From Bacillus sp. 7884-1 (GTDB lineage: Bacteria > Bacillota > Bacilli > Bacillales > Cytobacillaceae), in the NCBI RefSeq assembly GCF_002272245.1, contig NZ_NPDD01000022.1, positions 1-64,000 of the forward strand: a stretch of 64,000 nt of DNA, given 5' to 3'. The notes under the pieces are model-generated. The model worked only from the letters and a program-made list of their open reading frames with translations. It did no database searches and was not told the DNA's origin. Shown in pieces: positions 29,822-40,443 of this stretch. The first letter of the stretch is position 1, and every line of letters starts with the position of its first letter. The position numbers and the translations under genes were made by a program.

Positions 29822-30599
29822 AGTTCTCGATAGTTGCTTTTTCTTTTGGTATTTCTTTAATTGCTAAGTATAAGATGATTATTTCAACAAACCAATTGAT
29901 CATGAAGCTATTTGGTACAGGTGTATTAATAGCACTCATAATGGTAAAGAATACCGTTGGCAGTGTTACACTGTAAGCGGCCATTCTCCATAGGTGGCGA
30001 TAACTAATACTTCTGCCAGCCAGATTTTTTAATGCTAAGCCGAATAAAGCCAGTATGGACACTTCAATGAAATTTATCGCACTTGAAAAGAGGAAGATAA
30101 GAGAAGCAATGACTGGAATAATAATTCCTTTCATTCCATCTACTGTATCGACTAAGTCAATAAAATCATCTTTCGTAAGTGTTAAGCCTTCAAGCATGGA
30201 GTACGAATAGGTATCGATTCTTCCTCCTGCTGATACTGCAATTTCATTCTTAAGTAAAGCGAAGGCATTCTCTTCATCTTCCACATCATCGGTTGAAATA
30301 ACTCCCGTTGGATCGAAAATAATGGAAAATTCTCCTTTTTCAATGGTAATAGGTTCATCTGTATCTGCAGATAAACTCCCATTGTCTATAGTAAAGGAGG
30401 GGAGTTCATCATTCATTACGGATTTTGTCCCTTCAATTCCAGCAGTAAGCATTGTACCTATGTAATAAATAGAAGGCAATATGGAGAGTAATGTGAGAAG
30501 AAATACATATAAAATTGTTTTTCCAATTCCCTGAAAGCGAAAAGAGGCAATGTCCTTTGGTGAATGAGTACTTTTATAAAATTGTTTGAAAATATTCAT
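29820..30599 (-). CDS. yqgB: DUF1189 family membrane protein YqgB
   Basis: A 259-residue membrane protein. The first segment is at about 28-50, followed by an extracytoplasmic loop to about 155, then four further hydrophobic segments. The N-terminus FKQFYKSTHSPKDIASFRFQGIG is a DUF1189 signature (FYKSxYSPKxxAxFRxQxxGK). Function unknown. It matches YqgB of B. subtilis by family and position. Confidence 0.85.
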   Translation of the reverse strand: MNIFKQFYKSTHSPKDIASFRFQGIGKTILYVFLLTLLSILPSIYYIGTMLTAGIEGTKSVMNDELPSFTIDNGSLSADTDEPITIEKGEFSIIFDPTGVISTDDVEDEENAFALLKNEIAVSAGGRIDTYSYSMLEGLTLTKDDFIDLVDTVDGMKGIIIPVIASLIFLFSSAINFIEVSILALFGLALKNLAGRSISYRHLWRMAAYSVTLPTVFFTIMSAINTPVPNSFMINWFVEIIILYLAIKEIPKEKATIEN

Positions 30600-30738
30600 A
30601 ACTTACCACCCTAATAAAGATTCACCATTCTATTGTAGCTTTAGGAACTGATATTAACAAGAATGATGAATTATGAAACCAATTAGGGAATGAATTCGTA
30701 TATTTCTTAAAATAAATTTTCTAAAGGAATGAACATTA

Positions 30739-31221
30739 TTGGAAATAGTCTATTGGTCAGTTATCGTCATTCTATTTATCATTGGGTTTGTTGGACTCAT
30801 TTACCCCATCATCCCTAGTGTGTTGTTCTTATTAGCTGGATATATATTGTATGGTGTCTTTTTTTCCTTTGAGCCTTTTGGCTGGTTCTTTTGGTTGATT
30901 CAAAGTTTTTTTATCATTCTTTTGTTTATAGCGGATTATATCGCCAATATGATTGGAATTCAAAAATATGGCGGTTCGAAGGCTGGGGTCTGGGGAAGTA
31001 CGATAGGTCTAATACTTGGTCCATTTGTCATCCCGTTCTTGGGAATACTGCTTGGTCCATTTATTGGAGCGGTGGGAGCAGAACTGTTAGTAAATAAAAG
31101 GGATTTCAAAAATAGTTTGAAGATTGGCTTTGGATCTGTTGTCGGATTTATCAGCAGCGTCATTACAAAAACAATCATTCAAATCCTCATGATTGTATAT
31201 TTCTTCTTAGTAGTACTTTAG
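30739..31221 (+). CDS. yqgC: DUF456 family membrane protein YqgC
   Basis: A 160-residue, very hydrophobic protein with about four to five membrane segments and Gly-rich repeats typical of DUF456 (GLIYPIIPSVLFLLAGYILYG; LGPFVIPFLGILLGPFIGAVGAELL). Function unknown. Start is TTG at 30739 with AAAGGAATGA upstream. Confidence 0.85.
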   Translation: MEIVYWSVIVILFIIGFVGLIYPIIPSVLFLLAGYILYGVFFSFEPFGWFFWLIQSFFIILLFIADYIANMIGIQKYGGSKAGVWGSTIGLILGPFVIPFLGILLGPFIGAVGAELLVNKRDFKNSLKIGFGSVVGFISSVITKTIIQILMIVYFFLVVL

Positions 31222-31223
31222 TC

Positions 31224-31263
31224 AAAAAAACTCCTGCTCATGATTGGAGCAGGAGTTTTTTTA
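31224..31263. terminator. Bidirectional terminator between yqgC and the Fnr gene
   Basis: AAAAACTCCTGCTC and GGAGCAGGAGTTTTT form a long stem with A and T runs on the two sides, suited to both convergent genes. Confidence 0.85.
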
Positions 31264-31956
31264 ATTTACTCCACAAATTTCATATGGGCAGTTTTGACAG
31301 TCTACTTCTTGTTTTAAATATCTAAGATTTTTTATTGTGAATTTTTGCTGATCATAGGATAGCACATCTTTTTCCCGCAATTCTTTTAATGCACGTTGAA
31401 TAACTTCTCTTGTTCCAAAGGTTAGGTTGGCAAGCTCTTGGTGGGTTAATGGCATATCAATGAGAATTCCATCGTCTGACTTTACCCCGTAGGTATTACA
31501 AAGACGGATAAGGATGGAGTATAAACCTCCCTTTTTTCCATTCATAATCAGGTCCTGGCATTTCATTTGAGCCTTTAGGTAGCTTGTGCTTAACCATGCC
31601 ACAAAAGCATTCATCGCATCAGGGTCATTCATGATAAATTCTTCAAAATGGTCTTTTTTTATAGCAATTATTTCACAATCAGAAAGGGTCTTTGCATAAA
31701 ACTGATAATGTGGAGTATCTTTAAATATTTGATATTCCACTATTAATTCTCTGCTATTTACTATTTTTAAAATAAAGTCTTTGCCGCGCATGTGAACCCT
31801 CCCTAGTGAAACGCTTCCACTAAGCAGTAGATATACATATTCAACAGCATCCTTCTCCTGAAAAAGTACAGTATCCGCTTTTACCTTTTGTATTTGTTCT
31901 GCTTTTCGAAAGAATCGATCTAACAAACTATATATAGAAAAACTGCTTTTAAGCAT
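31261..31956 (-). CDS. fnr: Fnr-type Crp-family oxygen regulator
   Basis: A 231-residue Crp/Fnr protein: cyclic-nucleotide-type beta barrel (about 10-115), long dimer helix, and helix-turn-helix LTHQELANLTFGTREVIQRALKEL (about 170-193). The extreme C-terminus is CQNCPYEIC, giving Cys 220, 223 and 228 with C-x2-C-x4-C spacing as in B. subtilis Fnr, whose [4Fe-4S] cluster uses three C-terminal Cys plus an Asp; Asp135 here is the likely fourth ligand. ATG at 31956 is chosen because AAGGAG lies 8 bases upstream. It is divergent from sodA. Confidence 0.85.
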   Translation of the reverse strand: MLKSSFSIYSLLDRFFRKAEQIQKVKADTVLFQEKDAVEYVYLLLSGSVSLGRVHMRGKDFILKIVNSRELIVEYQIFKDTPHYQFYAKTLSDCEIIAIKKDHFEEFIMNDPDAMNAFVAWLSTSYLKAQMKCQDLIMNGKKGGLYSILIRLCNTYGVKSDDGILIDMPLTHQELANLTFGTREVIQRALKELREKDVLSYDQQKFTIKNLRYLKQEVDCQNCPYEICGVN

Positions 31957-32261
31957 ATTTCCCACTCCTTTTATCCCTACAATTTGATTAAATCATGTAT
32001 TTACAACCTATCACCGGTTGAAACATGACAATTTATCGAAAACTTTGTAATTATAACTGTTTTCATTCCTAAAAAATTAATGTATAAAATTTTACCGGGA
32101 AGGAGATTGTATATTTGTTAGGAACAAAGCATTTTATTTGAAACAATAGACTATCTCTGATAATCTTAAGCTACAAAGCTTTAGGAATATTCTAATATCG
32201 TTTTGATTTTAGACACAACTAAAGCTGGAAAAATACTTTTTATACATAGGAGGAAATAACA
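31957..32261. other. Divergent control region between fnr and sodA
   Basis: About 305 AT-rich bases. An imperfect 7-1-7 palindrome TTAGGAA-T-ATTCTAA (32181-32195) is faintly like a Fur/PerR-family box (10 of 14 positions of the PerR consensus). I see no clear Fnr site (TGTGA-N6-TCACA) and no confident promoter. The sodA ribosome binding site TAGGAGGAAA lies at about 32247-32256. Confidence 0.35.
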
Positions 32262-32870
32262 ATGGCATTTGAATTACCACAATTACCTTATGCGTATGAC
32301 GCACTTGAGCCTCACATCGACAAAGAAACAATGAATATCCATCACACTAAACATCACAACACCTATGTGACAAATTTAAATAATGCACTACAAGGTAATG
32401 AGGAATTATTATCTAAATCTGTTGAAGAGGTAGTTGCAAACCTTGATGCGGTTCCTGAGCCCGTTCGTATAGCAGTGCGTAATAATGGCGGAGGTCATGC
32501 GAACCATGCACTTTTCTGGCAAATCCTTTCTCCAAATGGAGGCGGCGCGCCAACTGGTGAACTAGCAGACGCAATCAATAATAAATTTGGCAGCTTGGAA
32601 AGCTTTAAAGAGGAATTCGCGAAAGCGGCTACAACTCGTTTTGGCTCTGGCTGGGCTTGGTTATCTGTAAGCAATGGAGAACTAGAAGTGTCTAGCACAC
32701 CTAACCAAGACTCTCCTCTAATGGAAGGTAAGACACCTATCTTAGGTCTTGATGTTTGGGAGCATGCTTATTACTTAAACTACCAAAACCGCCGTCCTGA
32801 TTACATCTCTTCTTTCTGGAATGTTGTAAACTGGGATGAAGTTTCAAAGCGTTACAGCGCTGCGAAATAA
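32262..32870 (+). CDS. sodA: Superoxide dismutase (Mn type)
   Basis: A 202-residue Fe/Mn superoxide dismutase. Metal ligands are visible: His in [13 protein letters not shown] (about 27), His in NHALFWQ (about 82), and Asp and His in [12 protein letters not shown] (about 164 and 168). The residue pattern GGGAP and WAWLSV fits the manganese enzymes of Bacillus. It is monocistronic, with a terminator 16 bases after the stop. Confidence 0.96.
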   Translation: MAFELPQLPYAYDALEPHIDKETMNIHHTKHHNTYVTNLNNALQGNEELLSKSVEEVVANLDAVPEPVRIAVRNNGGGHANHALFWQILSPNGGGAPTGELADAINNKFGSLESFKEEFAKAATTRFGSGWAWLSVSNGELEVSSTPNQDSPLMEGKTPILGLDVWEHAYYLNYQNRRPDYISSFWNVVNWDEVSKRYSAAK

Positions 32871-32885
32871 TAAAAAAGTATTAAG

Positions 32886-32921
32886 GGAGACAGCTGATTT
32901 CAGCTGTCTTTTTGTTTTTTT
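32886..32921 (+). terminator. Terminator after sodA
   Basis: AGACAGCTGA (32888-32897) pairs with TCAGCTGTCT (32900-32909), with a tight loop and a T-rich tail. Confidence 0.85.
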
Positions 32922-32977
32922 CGTATAAAGGCCCCCTGCTTGTTAAAGACTAACCCTTATCACAAAGGGGAGTTTTT

Positions 32978-34195
32978 ATGGCGAAAAAATTTAAGTTGTT
33001 AGGTGACGTACAATTAACAAAAGATTTATCCTTATTGTTATTCATCGGTGGCACGTATTCTTTAAGTGTTGCACTATCAAATACTTTTGTGAATATTTAT
33101 TTATGGAAACAAACAGGAGAATATTCTGACCTAGCACTTTATAACCTTTCGATTGTCATTTTACAGCCTTTAACCTTTATCTTAGCTGGCAGATGGGCAA
33201 AGAAAATTGATCGCGTTAAAGTGTTAAGAGTGGGAGTTAGTTTTTTAGCGCTTTTTTACTTAATGGTTTTAATAACTGGCAAAAATGCTTCAACATATTT
33301 ATTACTGTTAGGAAGTCTCCTTGGAATTGGATATGGGTTTTATTGGCTTGCTTACAATGTTTTAACTTTTGAAATAACCGAGCCTGAAACGAGAGATTTT
33401 TTTAATGGCTTTTTAGGAATCTTATCCTCGACTGGCGGGATGATTGGACCGATTGCTGCAGGCTTTATTATTACACGATTTGAAAAATTTACAGGGTATA
33501 CCATTGTATTTGGAATTTCCTTATCGCTATTTGCACTTGCTGTGTTCTTGAGCTTTTCGTTAAAGCCGCGACCTGCCAATGGAAAGTATTGTTTTAAACG
33601 AATTCTGGATGAAAGAAAGAAAAATGAAAATTGGCGGCTTATCACCAATGCTAATTTTTTTCAAGGACTTAGAGAAGGAACGTTTTTATTTATTATCTCC
33701 GTATTCGTCTATATTTCTACCGGAAGTGAGCTGGCTCTAGGGACGTTTGGACTTATTAATTCCGGAATTTCCTTCATAGCCTATTATGCTGCATCCCGGT
33801 TAATTAAGAAGAACAAGCGGAAAAAGGCTATTCTAGTTGGTGGTATTATTCTTTATTTAGCTGTTTTGTTAATTGTCTGGGATATTAATTATGTAAAACT
33901 ATTAATTTATGCGGCCATGATTGCGGTTGCTTATCCTCTTTTGCTTGTCCCTTATATGTCAACTACATATGATATTATTGGAAGTGCTTGGAAAGCTGCA
34001 GAAATGAGAATAGAGTATATTGTTGTTCGGGAGATTTTTATTAATTTGGGGAGAATTGTTTCGATTTTGTCTTTCTTAGCAGCCGTTACTTGGTTTGACG
34101 CTGAAAAAAGCATTCCAATCCTCCTTTTATTTATTGGGGCAGGACATTCGTTGATATATTTGTTTGTAAGAAAAGTCCAAATACCCACAGTGTAA
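32978..34195 (+). CDS. yqgE: MFS transporter YqgE
   Basis: A 405-residue major facilitator protein with about twelve hydrophobic segments and a basic cytoplasmic loop between the fourth and fifth or sixth and seventh helices (LKPRPANGKYCFKRILDERKKNE, about 192-214). The substrate cannot be read from sequence. It lies between sodA and pbpA like yqgE of B. subtilis. Confidence 0.87.
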   Translation: MAKKFKLLGDVQLTKDLSLLLFIGGTYSLSVALSNTFVNIYLWKQTGEYSDLALYNLSIVILQPLTFILAGRWAKKIDRVKVLRVGVSFLALFYLMVLITGKNASTYLLLLGSLLGIGYGFYWLAYNVLTFEITEPETRDFFNGFLGILSSTGGMIGPIAAGFIITRFEKFTGYTIVFGISLSLFALAVFLSFSLKPRPANGKYCFKRILDERKKNENWRLITNANFFQGLREGTFLFIISVFVYISTGSELALGTFGLINSGISFIAYYAASRLIKKNKRKKAILVGGIILYLAVLLIVWDINYVKLLIYAAMIAVAYPLLLVPYMSTTYDIIGSAWKAAEMRIEYIVVREIFINLGRIVSILSFLAAVTWFDAEKSIPILLLFIGAGHSLIYLFVRKVQIPTV

Positions 34196-34197
34196 TG

Positions 34198-34232
34198 CGA
34201 TGAGTAATCCTTATTACTCATCGTATTTTTTT
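34198..34232 (+). terminator. Terminator after yqgE
   Basis: CGATGAGTAAT (34198-34208) and ATTACTCATCG (34213-34223) form an 11-bp stem, followed by TATTTTTTT. Confidence 0.85.
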
Positions 34233-34357
34233 AATTTATAAGGGTTTAGCAATTGTTTGTTGAATGTTGTCAATTGGTAAGTGTTTTTCGTAGTAAATAG
34301 GGTGATTTTCCGCTAAAATAAGGCTTATAATGTCGAGATGGCAAGGAAGTGGAGAAC

Positions 34358-36508
34358 TTGAATATTAAAAAGAAGAAGAAGCAGCATGTTACTTTTCGCT
34401 TGAACATGCTTTTCTTTGTTGTATTTATGCTGTTTTCTGTTCTGATTCTACGTTTAGGTTTAGTACAAATCGTTTATGGGGAAGATTTTAAACGTGAAAT
34501 CGAGCGAACAGAAGATATAACCGTAAATAACCCAGTGCCTCGGGGGAAAATGTTTGACCGTAACGGGAAAATTATTGTTGATAATACCCCGTTAAACGCC
34601 ATTACTTACACAAAATTTCAGGATTCAAGCCAAGAGGATATGCTTGAAACCGCTGAACGTTTGGCACAGCTGATTGATAAAGATACCTCTAAAATTCGGG
34701 ATCGTGATAAAAAGGATTTCTGGTTGTTAAAGAATCCTGAGAAAGCAAAAGAAAAAATTACTGAAAAAGAATGGGACTTATACGACCAAGACGAATTAGA
34801 TGATAAAGAACTATATAACCTTCAGCTAAAAAGAATTACTAAAGAAGACCTTAAAAGTTTATCTCAACAAGACTTAGAAACCCTAGCCATTTTTAGGGAA
34901 TTTAATAGTGGTTATGCTTTAACCCAACAAATAGTAAAAAATGAAAATGTAACGCCTGAAGAATTTGCAGTTGTCAGTGAAAATTTAGAAGAGCTGCCTG
35001 GTGTTGATACTACTACGGATTGGGAACGATATTATGCATTTGGGAACACATTAAAAACTGTACTCGGAAATGTAACATCTTCTGGTGAAGGTTTACCGAA
35101 GGACAAACTAGAGGAATATCTTGCTCGGGATTATAGTCGAAATGATCGGGTTGGTAAAAGCTATATTGAGCTGCAATATGAAGATGTTTTACATGGTCAA
35201 AAAGGTAAAGTTAAAAATGTCACTGATAAAGGTGGGAAAATCCTATCTACTGAAGAGGTTTCTGAAGGGCAGCGTGGAAAAGATCTAGTTCTGACGATTG
35301 ATATGAATCTTCAACTAGAAATAGAAAAGATTATTGAAGAGGAACTTTGGAATGCAAAGCAAAATTCTAAATCGGCTCTTTTAGACCGTGCCTTTGTTGT
35401 TCTTATGAATCCACATACCGGTGAAATATTAACAATGGCCGGAAAGCAAATTGCTAAAAATGATGAGACCAATAAACAAGAAATGCGTGACTTTGCACTT
35501 GGGAATATAACGACATCATATGCAGTTGGATCTGTTGTCAAAGGAGCGACGATTTTAACTGGATATAATACAGGGGCAATTCGTCCAGGTTCTATTCAGT
35601 ATGATTCACCTTTAGTAATAAAAAATACACCACCTAAATCATCTTGGAAGAACTTTGGTTCTATTAATGACCTAAGAGCAATACAAGTGTCATCAAACGT
35701 TTATATGTGGAAGACTGTGATTGAGATGGCAGGTGGAACATACTCACCGAATAAGCCGCTTCCATTAGATTTAACTGCTTTTGACACGATGCGTCAATCT
35801 TTCAGTCAGTTTGGTCTTGGTACCAAAACCGGAATTGACCTTCCAAATGAGAGTACTGGATATGTTGGACCTTTGAAGCAGCCTGGATTATTACTTGACT
35901 TAGCAATTGGCCAGTATGATACCTATACGGTTATGCAATTAGCACAATATGTTTCAACCATTGCTAACGGCGGCTACCGTGTTCAGCCTCATATTGTAAA
36001 GGAAATTCGTGAACCTGTGCTTGAGAGTAACCAACTTGGTCCGATTATTCAAGAAATTGAACCCAATATATTAAATCGCATTGATGGTAAGGATGAATGG
36101 ATTGATCGGGTACAGGAAGGCTTTAGAATGGTTATGCAAGTAGGGGATGGTACTGGTGTTAGTACCTTTAAGGGTGTGGAGTACAATCCTGCAGGTAAAA
36201 CCGGAACGGCCCAAGCTTTTTATGATGGTCCTCAGCGAAAGAACTTTGGGAAAATACCTCCTGAAGTGATGAATCTTAGTCTTATAAGCTATGCACCGTT
36301 TGATAATCCAGAAGTTGCCATGGCTGTTTTAGTTCCATGGGCATATCAGGGAAACAGCGGTCCAGCTACAGCGAATATTATTGGCAAGAGGGTAATGGAT
36401 ACCTATTTTAATCTAAAGAAGCAGACTCCTGCGACGGAAAACCAAGATGCTACACAGAATGAAGAAGGAACAGAAGAAACTACGGATACACAACAAAATA
36501 ACCAATAA
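34358..36508 (+). CDS. pbpA: Penicillin-binding protein 2A (elongation transpeptidase)
   Basis: A class B PBP that cross-links peptidoglycan during cell elongation. It has an N-terminal membrane anchor (about residues 17-37), a PBP dimerisation domain ([20 protein letters not shown]), and a transpeptidase domain with SVVK (SxxK, near 390), SSN (near 445) and KTGTA (near 610). The Asn/Gln/Thr-rich tail is disordered. TTG 34358 has AAGGAAG about 10 bases upstream; a GTG at 34349 is the alternative. TATAAT at 34326-34331 may be its -10. Confidence 0.93.
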   Translation: MNIKKKKKQHVTFRLNMLFFVVFMLFSVLILRLGLVQIVYGEDFKREIERTEDITVNNPVPRGKMFDRNGKIIVDNTPLNAITYTKFQDSSQEDMLETAERLAQLIDKDTSKIRDRDKKDFWLLKNPEKAKEKITEKEWDLYDQDELDDKELYNLQLKRITKEDLKSLSQQDLETLAIFREFNSGYALTQQIVKNENVTPEEFAVVSENLEELPGVDTTTDWERYYAFGNTLKTVLGNVTSSGEGLPKDKLEEYLARDYSRNDRVGKSYIELQYEDVLHGQKGKVKNVTDKGGKILSTEEVSEGQRGKDLVLTIDMNLQLEIEKIIEEELWNAKQNSKSALLDRAFVVLMNPHTGEILTMAGKQIAKNDETNKQEMRDFALGNITTSYAVGSVVKGATILTGYNTGAIRPGSIQYDSPLVIKNTPPKSSWKNFGSINDLRAIQVSSNVYMWKTVIEMAGGTYSPNKPLPLDLTAFDTMRQSFSQFGLGTKTGIDLPNESTGYVGPLKQPGLLLDLAIGQYDTYTVMQLAQYVSTIANGGYRVQPHIVKEIREPVLESNQLGPIIQEIEPNILNRIDGKDEWIDRVQEGFRMVMQVGDGTGVSTFKGVEYNPAGKTGTAQAFYDGPQRKNFGKIPPEVMNLSLISYAPFDNPEVAMAVLVPWAYQGNSGPATANIIGKRVMDTYFNLKKQTPATENQDATQNEEGTEETTDTQQNNQ

Positions 36509-36517
36509 TACTTCTAA

Positions 36518-36550
36518 AACCTGTCTCAAAACTTGAGGCAGGTTTTTTTT
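36518..36550 (+). terminator. Terminator after pbpA
   Basis: AACCTGTCTCA (36518-36528) and TGAGGCAGGTT (36534-36544) with one wobble pair, then a run of eight T. Confidence 0.85.
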
Positions 36551-36601
36551 ATTACTTTTTTAAACAAGGAGTATACTATAAAAGCACAATTTTATTAATG
36601 A

Positions 36602-36661
36602 TTTACAAAAGTCATACATTCATTTACAAAACCTTTACAATTCATTAAAACAAGCTTTACA
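36602..36661 (+). promoter_or_regulatory. PhoP box array upstream of pstS
   Basis: TTTACA or close variants (TTTACA, CATACA, TTTACA, TTTACA, TTAAAA, TTTACA) recur with 10-12 base spacing from 36602 to 36661. Tandem TT(A/T/C)ACA repeats at about 11-base steps are the binding signature of phosphorylated PhoP, the phosphate starvation activator. TATTAT at 36671-36676 may be the -10. Confidence 0.8.
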
Positions 36662-36738
36662 GAAGGAGTTTATTATTAATCTTGTAAGGAAAACGAACAA
36701 CGATTAAACAAACCATATTTCGTAGGGGGAATTAAGTA

Positions 36739-37701
36739 ATGAAAAGCTTTAAGAAATTAGCACTAACAGCAATGATGACTGGTGTGCTAGCGATTACTGC
36801 AGCTTGTGGTGCACAAGGAACTGAAGGCAACAAAGAACAAGCTGGCGAAGAAGTAAAGCAACTTCAAGGTGAAATTAAAATAGACGGTTCATCTACAGTT
36901 TTCCCTATCATGGAAGCTGTGGTTGAAGAATATGGAATGATACAACCTAATGTTAAAGTTCCTGTTGGATCATCTGGAACTGGCGGTGGTTTTGAAGCTT
37001 TTATCGCAGGTGAAACTGAACTAAGCAATGCTTCTCGTCCAATTAAAGATGAAGAAAAAGCAGCTCTTGAAGAAAAAGGTATTGATTATACAGAATTCCA
37101 ATTAGCATATGATGGACTTTCAGTTGTAGTAAATAAAGACAATGACTGGGTAGAAAGCTTAACAATCGAAGACTTACAGAAAATTTGGATTGAAGATGGA
37201 ACCACTAAAAAATGGTCGGATATCAATCCTGATTGGCCAGCTGAAGAAATCAAATTATACTCTCCAGGAACAGATTCAGGAACTTTTGATTATTTCGATG
37301 AAGTAATTCTTGATGGAAAACCAATTGTTGAAAAAGCAACTCTTTCTGAAGATGACAATACACTAGTTCAAGGCGTTCAAGGTGATAAGAATGCAATTGG
37401 TTACTTTGGTTATGCTTACTATGCAGAAAACAAAGATACTTTGAAAATCGTTCCAATTGATGGCGGAGACGGTCCTGTTGAGCCAACGAATGAAACCATT
37501 GAATCTGGAGAATATTCTCCACTATCTCGTCCATTGTTCACTTATGTGAAAAACTCTGCTATTAAAGATCAAGAAGAAGTGTATGATTTCATGAAGTTTC
37601 TTTTAGAAAATGCTGCAACATTATCTGAAGATGTTGGATATGTACAATTACCTGAAGAAGAGTATACAAAGCAGTTAGAGACATTAGAAACTCTTAAGTA
37701 A
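36739..37701 (+). CDS. pstS: Phosphate-binding lipoprotein PstS
   Basis: A 320-residue substrate-binding protein of the high-affinity phosphate ABC importer. The signal peptide KKLALTAMMTGVLAITAAC ends with Cys as lipid attachment site (residue 23). Phosphate-binding motifs DGSSTVFPI (about 50-58), GSSGTGGGFEAF (about 80-91), NASRP and SPGTDSGTFDYF are present. It is the first gene of pstSCAB-phoU and lies behind a PhoP box array. Confidence 0.95.
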   Translation: MKSFKKLALTAMMTGVLAITAACGAQGTEGNKEQAGEEVKQLQGEIKIDGSSTVFPIMEAVVEEYGMIQPNVKVPVGSSGTGGGFEAFIAGETELSNASRPIKDEEKAALEEKGIDYTEFQLAYDGLSVVVNKDNDWVESLTIEDLQKIWIEDGTTKKWSDINPDWPAEEIKLYSPGTDSGTFDYFDEVILDGKPIVEKATLSEDDNTLVQGVQGDKNAIGYFGYAYYAENKDTLKIVPIDGGDGPVEPTNETIESGEYSPLSRPLFTYVKNSAIKDQEEVYDFMKFLLENAATLSEDVGYVQLPEEEYTKQLETLETLK

Positions 37702-37779
37702 AATCTAGAATAATTTTATAGGTGAGAAGCATAAAAATATGCTTCTCATCTTGTCATTGGAATGAAAGGGGTTTTCAAT

Positions 37780-38727
37780 TTGACTACTCAAAACACAAAT
37801 TCTTTCTCTGTTCAGAAAATGATTCAAGAGAAGAAAAAAAGGAAGAGTGCTGGAGGAATTACTGAAAAAATCATGCCATATATTTTATTCCTTGCAGCGG
37901 CCGTTTCTGTTTTGACCACAATTGGTATTGTTCTTACGCTCATTTTTGAGACATTTTTGTTTTTCGATGCAGTATCTATTAAGGAATTTTTTACCGCTAA
38001 AAAGTGGTATCCTTTTTCAGAAACTAATGGATCATTCGGTATTCTGCCTTTAGTAATGGGAACTATAAAGGTAACTGTAATTGCTGCTATAGTTGCTGTT
38101 CCTATAGGATTGGCTTCAGCCATTTATTTGAGTGAGTATGCATCAGAAACTGCTCGCAGAATTATTAAACCGATATTAGAAGTCTTAGCTGGAATCCCAA
38201 CGATTGTTTATGGATTTTTTGCGCTAACCTTTGTTACTCCTATATTACGTGAAATAATTCCATCTCTTGAAATTTTTAATGCGTTGAGCCCCGGTATTGT
38301 GATTGGAATCATGATAACACCGATGATCGCTTCTCTCTCAGAGGATGCGATGACTTCGGTTCCTAATGCGATGCGTGAAGGTGCACTTGCACTAGGGTCG
38401 ACTAAATTTGAAGTAGCCATTAAAGTCGTCCTGCCAGCTGCTGTCTCAGGAATTATTGCCTCTATCGTTTTAGGTATCTCACGAGCAATCGGCGAAACAA
38501 TGATTGTAGCGGTTGCTGGTGGTTCAACACCGAATCTTGAGTGGAATTTGACAGGATCGATTCAAACGATGACTGCATATATTGTCCAAGTCAGCCAAGG
38601 TGATGCAGGTTATGGTACGACGATCTACTATAGCATTTATGCAGTTGGTATGACATTATTTGTATTTACGTTGGTGATGAATTTATTAGCTCAATACATC
38701 ACCCGTCGTTTTAGGGAGGAATATTAA
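37780..38727 (+). CDS. pstC: Phosphate ABC transporter permease PstC
   Basis: A 315-residue permease with six hydrophobic segments and the coupling motif EGALALGSTKFEVAIKVVLPAAVSGI (about 210-235). TTG 37780 is chosen because AAAGGGG lies about 9-10 bases upstream; the ATG at 37762 lies before that site. Stop and pstA start overlap as TAATG, and the operon continues without a gap. Confidence 0.93.
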   Translation: MTTQNTNSFSVQKMIQEKKKRKSAGGITEKIMPYILFLAAAVSVLTTIGIVLTLIFETFLFFDAVSIKEFFTAKKWYPFSETNGSFGILPLVMGTIKVTVIAAIVAVPIGLASAIYLSEYASETARRIIKPILEVLAGIPTIVYGFFALTFVTPILREIIPSLEIFNALSPGIVIGIMITPMIASLSEDAMTSVPNAMREGALALGSTKFEVAIKVVLPAAVSGIIASIVLGISRAIGETMIVAVAGGSTPNLEWNLTGSIQTMTAYIVQVSQGDAGYGTTIYYSIYAVGMTLFVFTLVMNLLAQYITRRFREEY

Positions 38728-39605
38728 TGAATTTAATTAATCACGAATCCGTTGTAAAGCGGATGAAATCAAGATTATCTAAAAATTCATTTTCAAAATG
38801 GACATTTTTTGCGTTAACCATGTTTGTGTTATTAATATTAGGAGTATTATTATATCGGATATTCTCTCAAGGACTTGGCTATTTAGATTTGCAATTTTTG
38901 CAAAGTCTTCCTTCAAGGAAACCTGAAAATGCAGGTGTTTATGCTGCTCTAATTGGAACCATTTGGCTTATGGCTGTTGTTGCACCTGTTTCATTATTGC
39001 TGGGTGTAGGTACTGCCATCTATCTCGAAGAATATGCAAAAGACAATGCGATAACAAATTTTATTAAAGTTAATATCTCCAATCTAGCTGGTGTCCCATC
39101 TATTGTTTTCGGATTACTCGGTTTAACAATATTCGTACGTGCATTTGCACTTGGGACAAGTGTCCTGGCCGCAGGACTTACCATGAGTCTACTTGTTTTA
39201 CCAGTCATTATTGTAGCTTCACAAGAAGCTATTCGCGCAGTGCCTAATCAATTAAGAGAGGCTTCATTTGGAATAGGTGCTACTAAATGGCAGACTATTG
39301 TTCGAATTGTTCTTCCTGCTGCTATTCCAGGAATACTGACTGGCGGAATCTTGGCTCTTTCCCGTGCAATCGGTGAAACAGCACCGCTTGTTGTCCTTGG
39401 AATGCCTTTATTCCTTGCGTTTTTACCAAAAACATTTTTTGATAGTATGACCGTATTACCTTTACAAATTTACAATTGGACAGGTCGTCCTCAAGTTGAG
39501 TTTCATGCTTTAGCTGCAGCAGGTATTATTGTTTTACTTGTGATGTTAATTATCATGAATTCGATTGCTGTTTTAATTCGAAATAAATTCCAGAAAAGAT
39601 ATTAA
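38727..39605 (+). CDS. pstA: Phosphate ABC transporter permease PstA
   Basis: A 292-residue permease with six hydrophobic segments and the coupling loop [30 protein letters not shown] (split: about 183-212). It forms the channel with PstC. It begins on the last base of the pstC stop (TAATG), with AGGGAGGA upstream. Confidence 0.94.
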   Translation: MNLINHESVVKRMKSRLSKNSFSKWTFFALTMFVLLILGVLLYRIFSQGLGYLDLQFLQSLPSRKPENAGVYAALIGTIWLMAVVAPVSLLLGVGTAIYLEEYAKDNAITNFIKVNISNLAGVPSIVFGLLGLTIFVRAFALGTSVLAAGLTMSLLVLPVIIVASQEAIRAVPNQLREASFGIGATKWQTIVRIVLPAAIPGILTGGILALSRAIGETAPLVVLGMPLFLAFLPKTFFDSMTVLPLQIYNWTGRPQVEFHALAAAGIIVLLVMLIIMNSIAVLIRNKFQKRY

Positions 39606-39630
39606 GGCTAGGATAGGGAGGCAAACTACT

Positions 39631-40431
39631 ATGGTAACAACAACAGCCACTGCAAAAATTATTAATCCACATGAAAAAAAAATTGTTTATAAAACAAGCG
39701 ACTTAGATTTATGGTATGGCGATAATCAGGCGCTAAAGAAAATAAACCTAGATATTATGGAAAATGAAGTGACGGCTATTATCGGACCTTCAGGTTGTGG
39801 AAAATCAACGTATATTAAGACATTAAATCGTATGATTGAACTAGTTCCTGGCGTTAGAACTTCTGGTGAAATTCTTTATCGAGGGAAAAATATCCTCGAT
39901 AAATCTTATCAAGTAGAAGAACTAAGAACAAAGGTCGGAATGGTGTTCCAAAAGCCAAATCCCTTTCCGAAATCAATTTATGAAAATGTGGCTTATGGAC
40001 CAAAAATACACGGTATTCGCGATAAAAAAATCTTGGATCAAATTGTAGAAAAAAGCTTAAGAGGAGCGGCCATTTGGGATGAAGTAAAAGACCGTCTCAA
40101 TCAGAATGCTTACGGGTTATCGGGGGGACAGCAACAGCGTCTTTGTATTGCCCGCTGTCTAGCGATTGAACCGGATGTTATTTTAATGGATGAGCCAACT
40201 TCTGCTCTAGATCCAATTTCAACATTAAAAGTAGAAGAACTTGTACAGGAGTTGAAGAAGGAATTCAGTATTATTATCGTTACTCATAACATGCAGCAGG
40301 CTGCACGTATATCTAAGAAAACTGCTTTCTTTTTGAATGGAGAAGTGATAGAATTTTCAGAAACTAATAAAATCTTCTCCACTCCAGAAGATAAGAGAAC
40401 CGAAGACTATATTACAGGAAGATTTGGATGA
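39631..40431 (+). CDS. pstB: Phosphate ABC transporter ATP-binding protein PstB
   Basis: A 266-residue ABC ATPase with GPSGCGKST (about 51-59), [16 protein letters not shown] (about 168) and [13 protein letters not shown] (about 189). The phosphate-transporter type is clear from [16 protein letters not shown]. Only one pstB is present here, whereas B. subtilis has two (pstBA and pstBB). Confidence 0.95.
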   Translation: MVTTTATAKIINPHEKKIVYKTSDLDLWYGDNQALKKINLDIMENEVTAIIGPSGCGKSTYIKTLNRMIELVPGVRTSGEILYRGKNILDKSYQVEELRTKVGMVFQKPNPFPKSIYENVAYGPKIHGIRDKKILDQIVEKSLRGAAIWDEVKDRLNQNAYGLSGGQQQRLCIARCLAIEPDVILMDEPTSALDPISTLKVEELVQELKKEFSIIIVTHNMQQAARISKKTAFFLNGEVIEFSETNKIFSTPEDKRTEDYITGRFG

Positions 40432-40443
40432 TGAGGTGATAGG

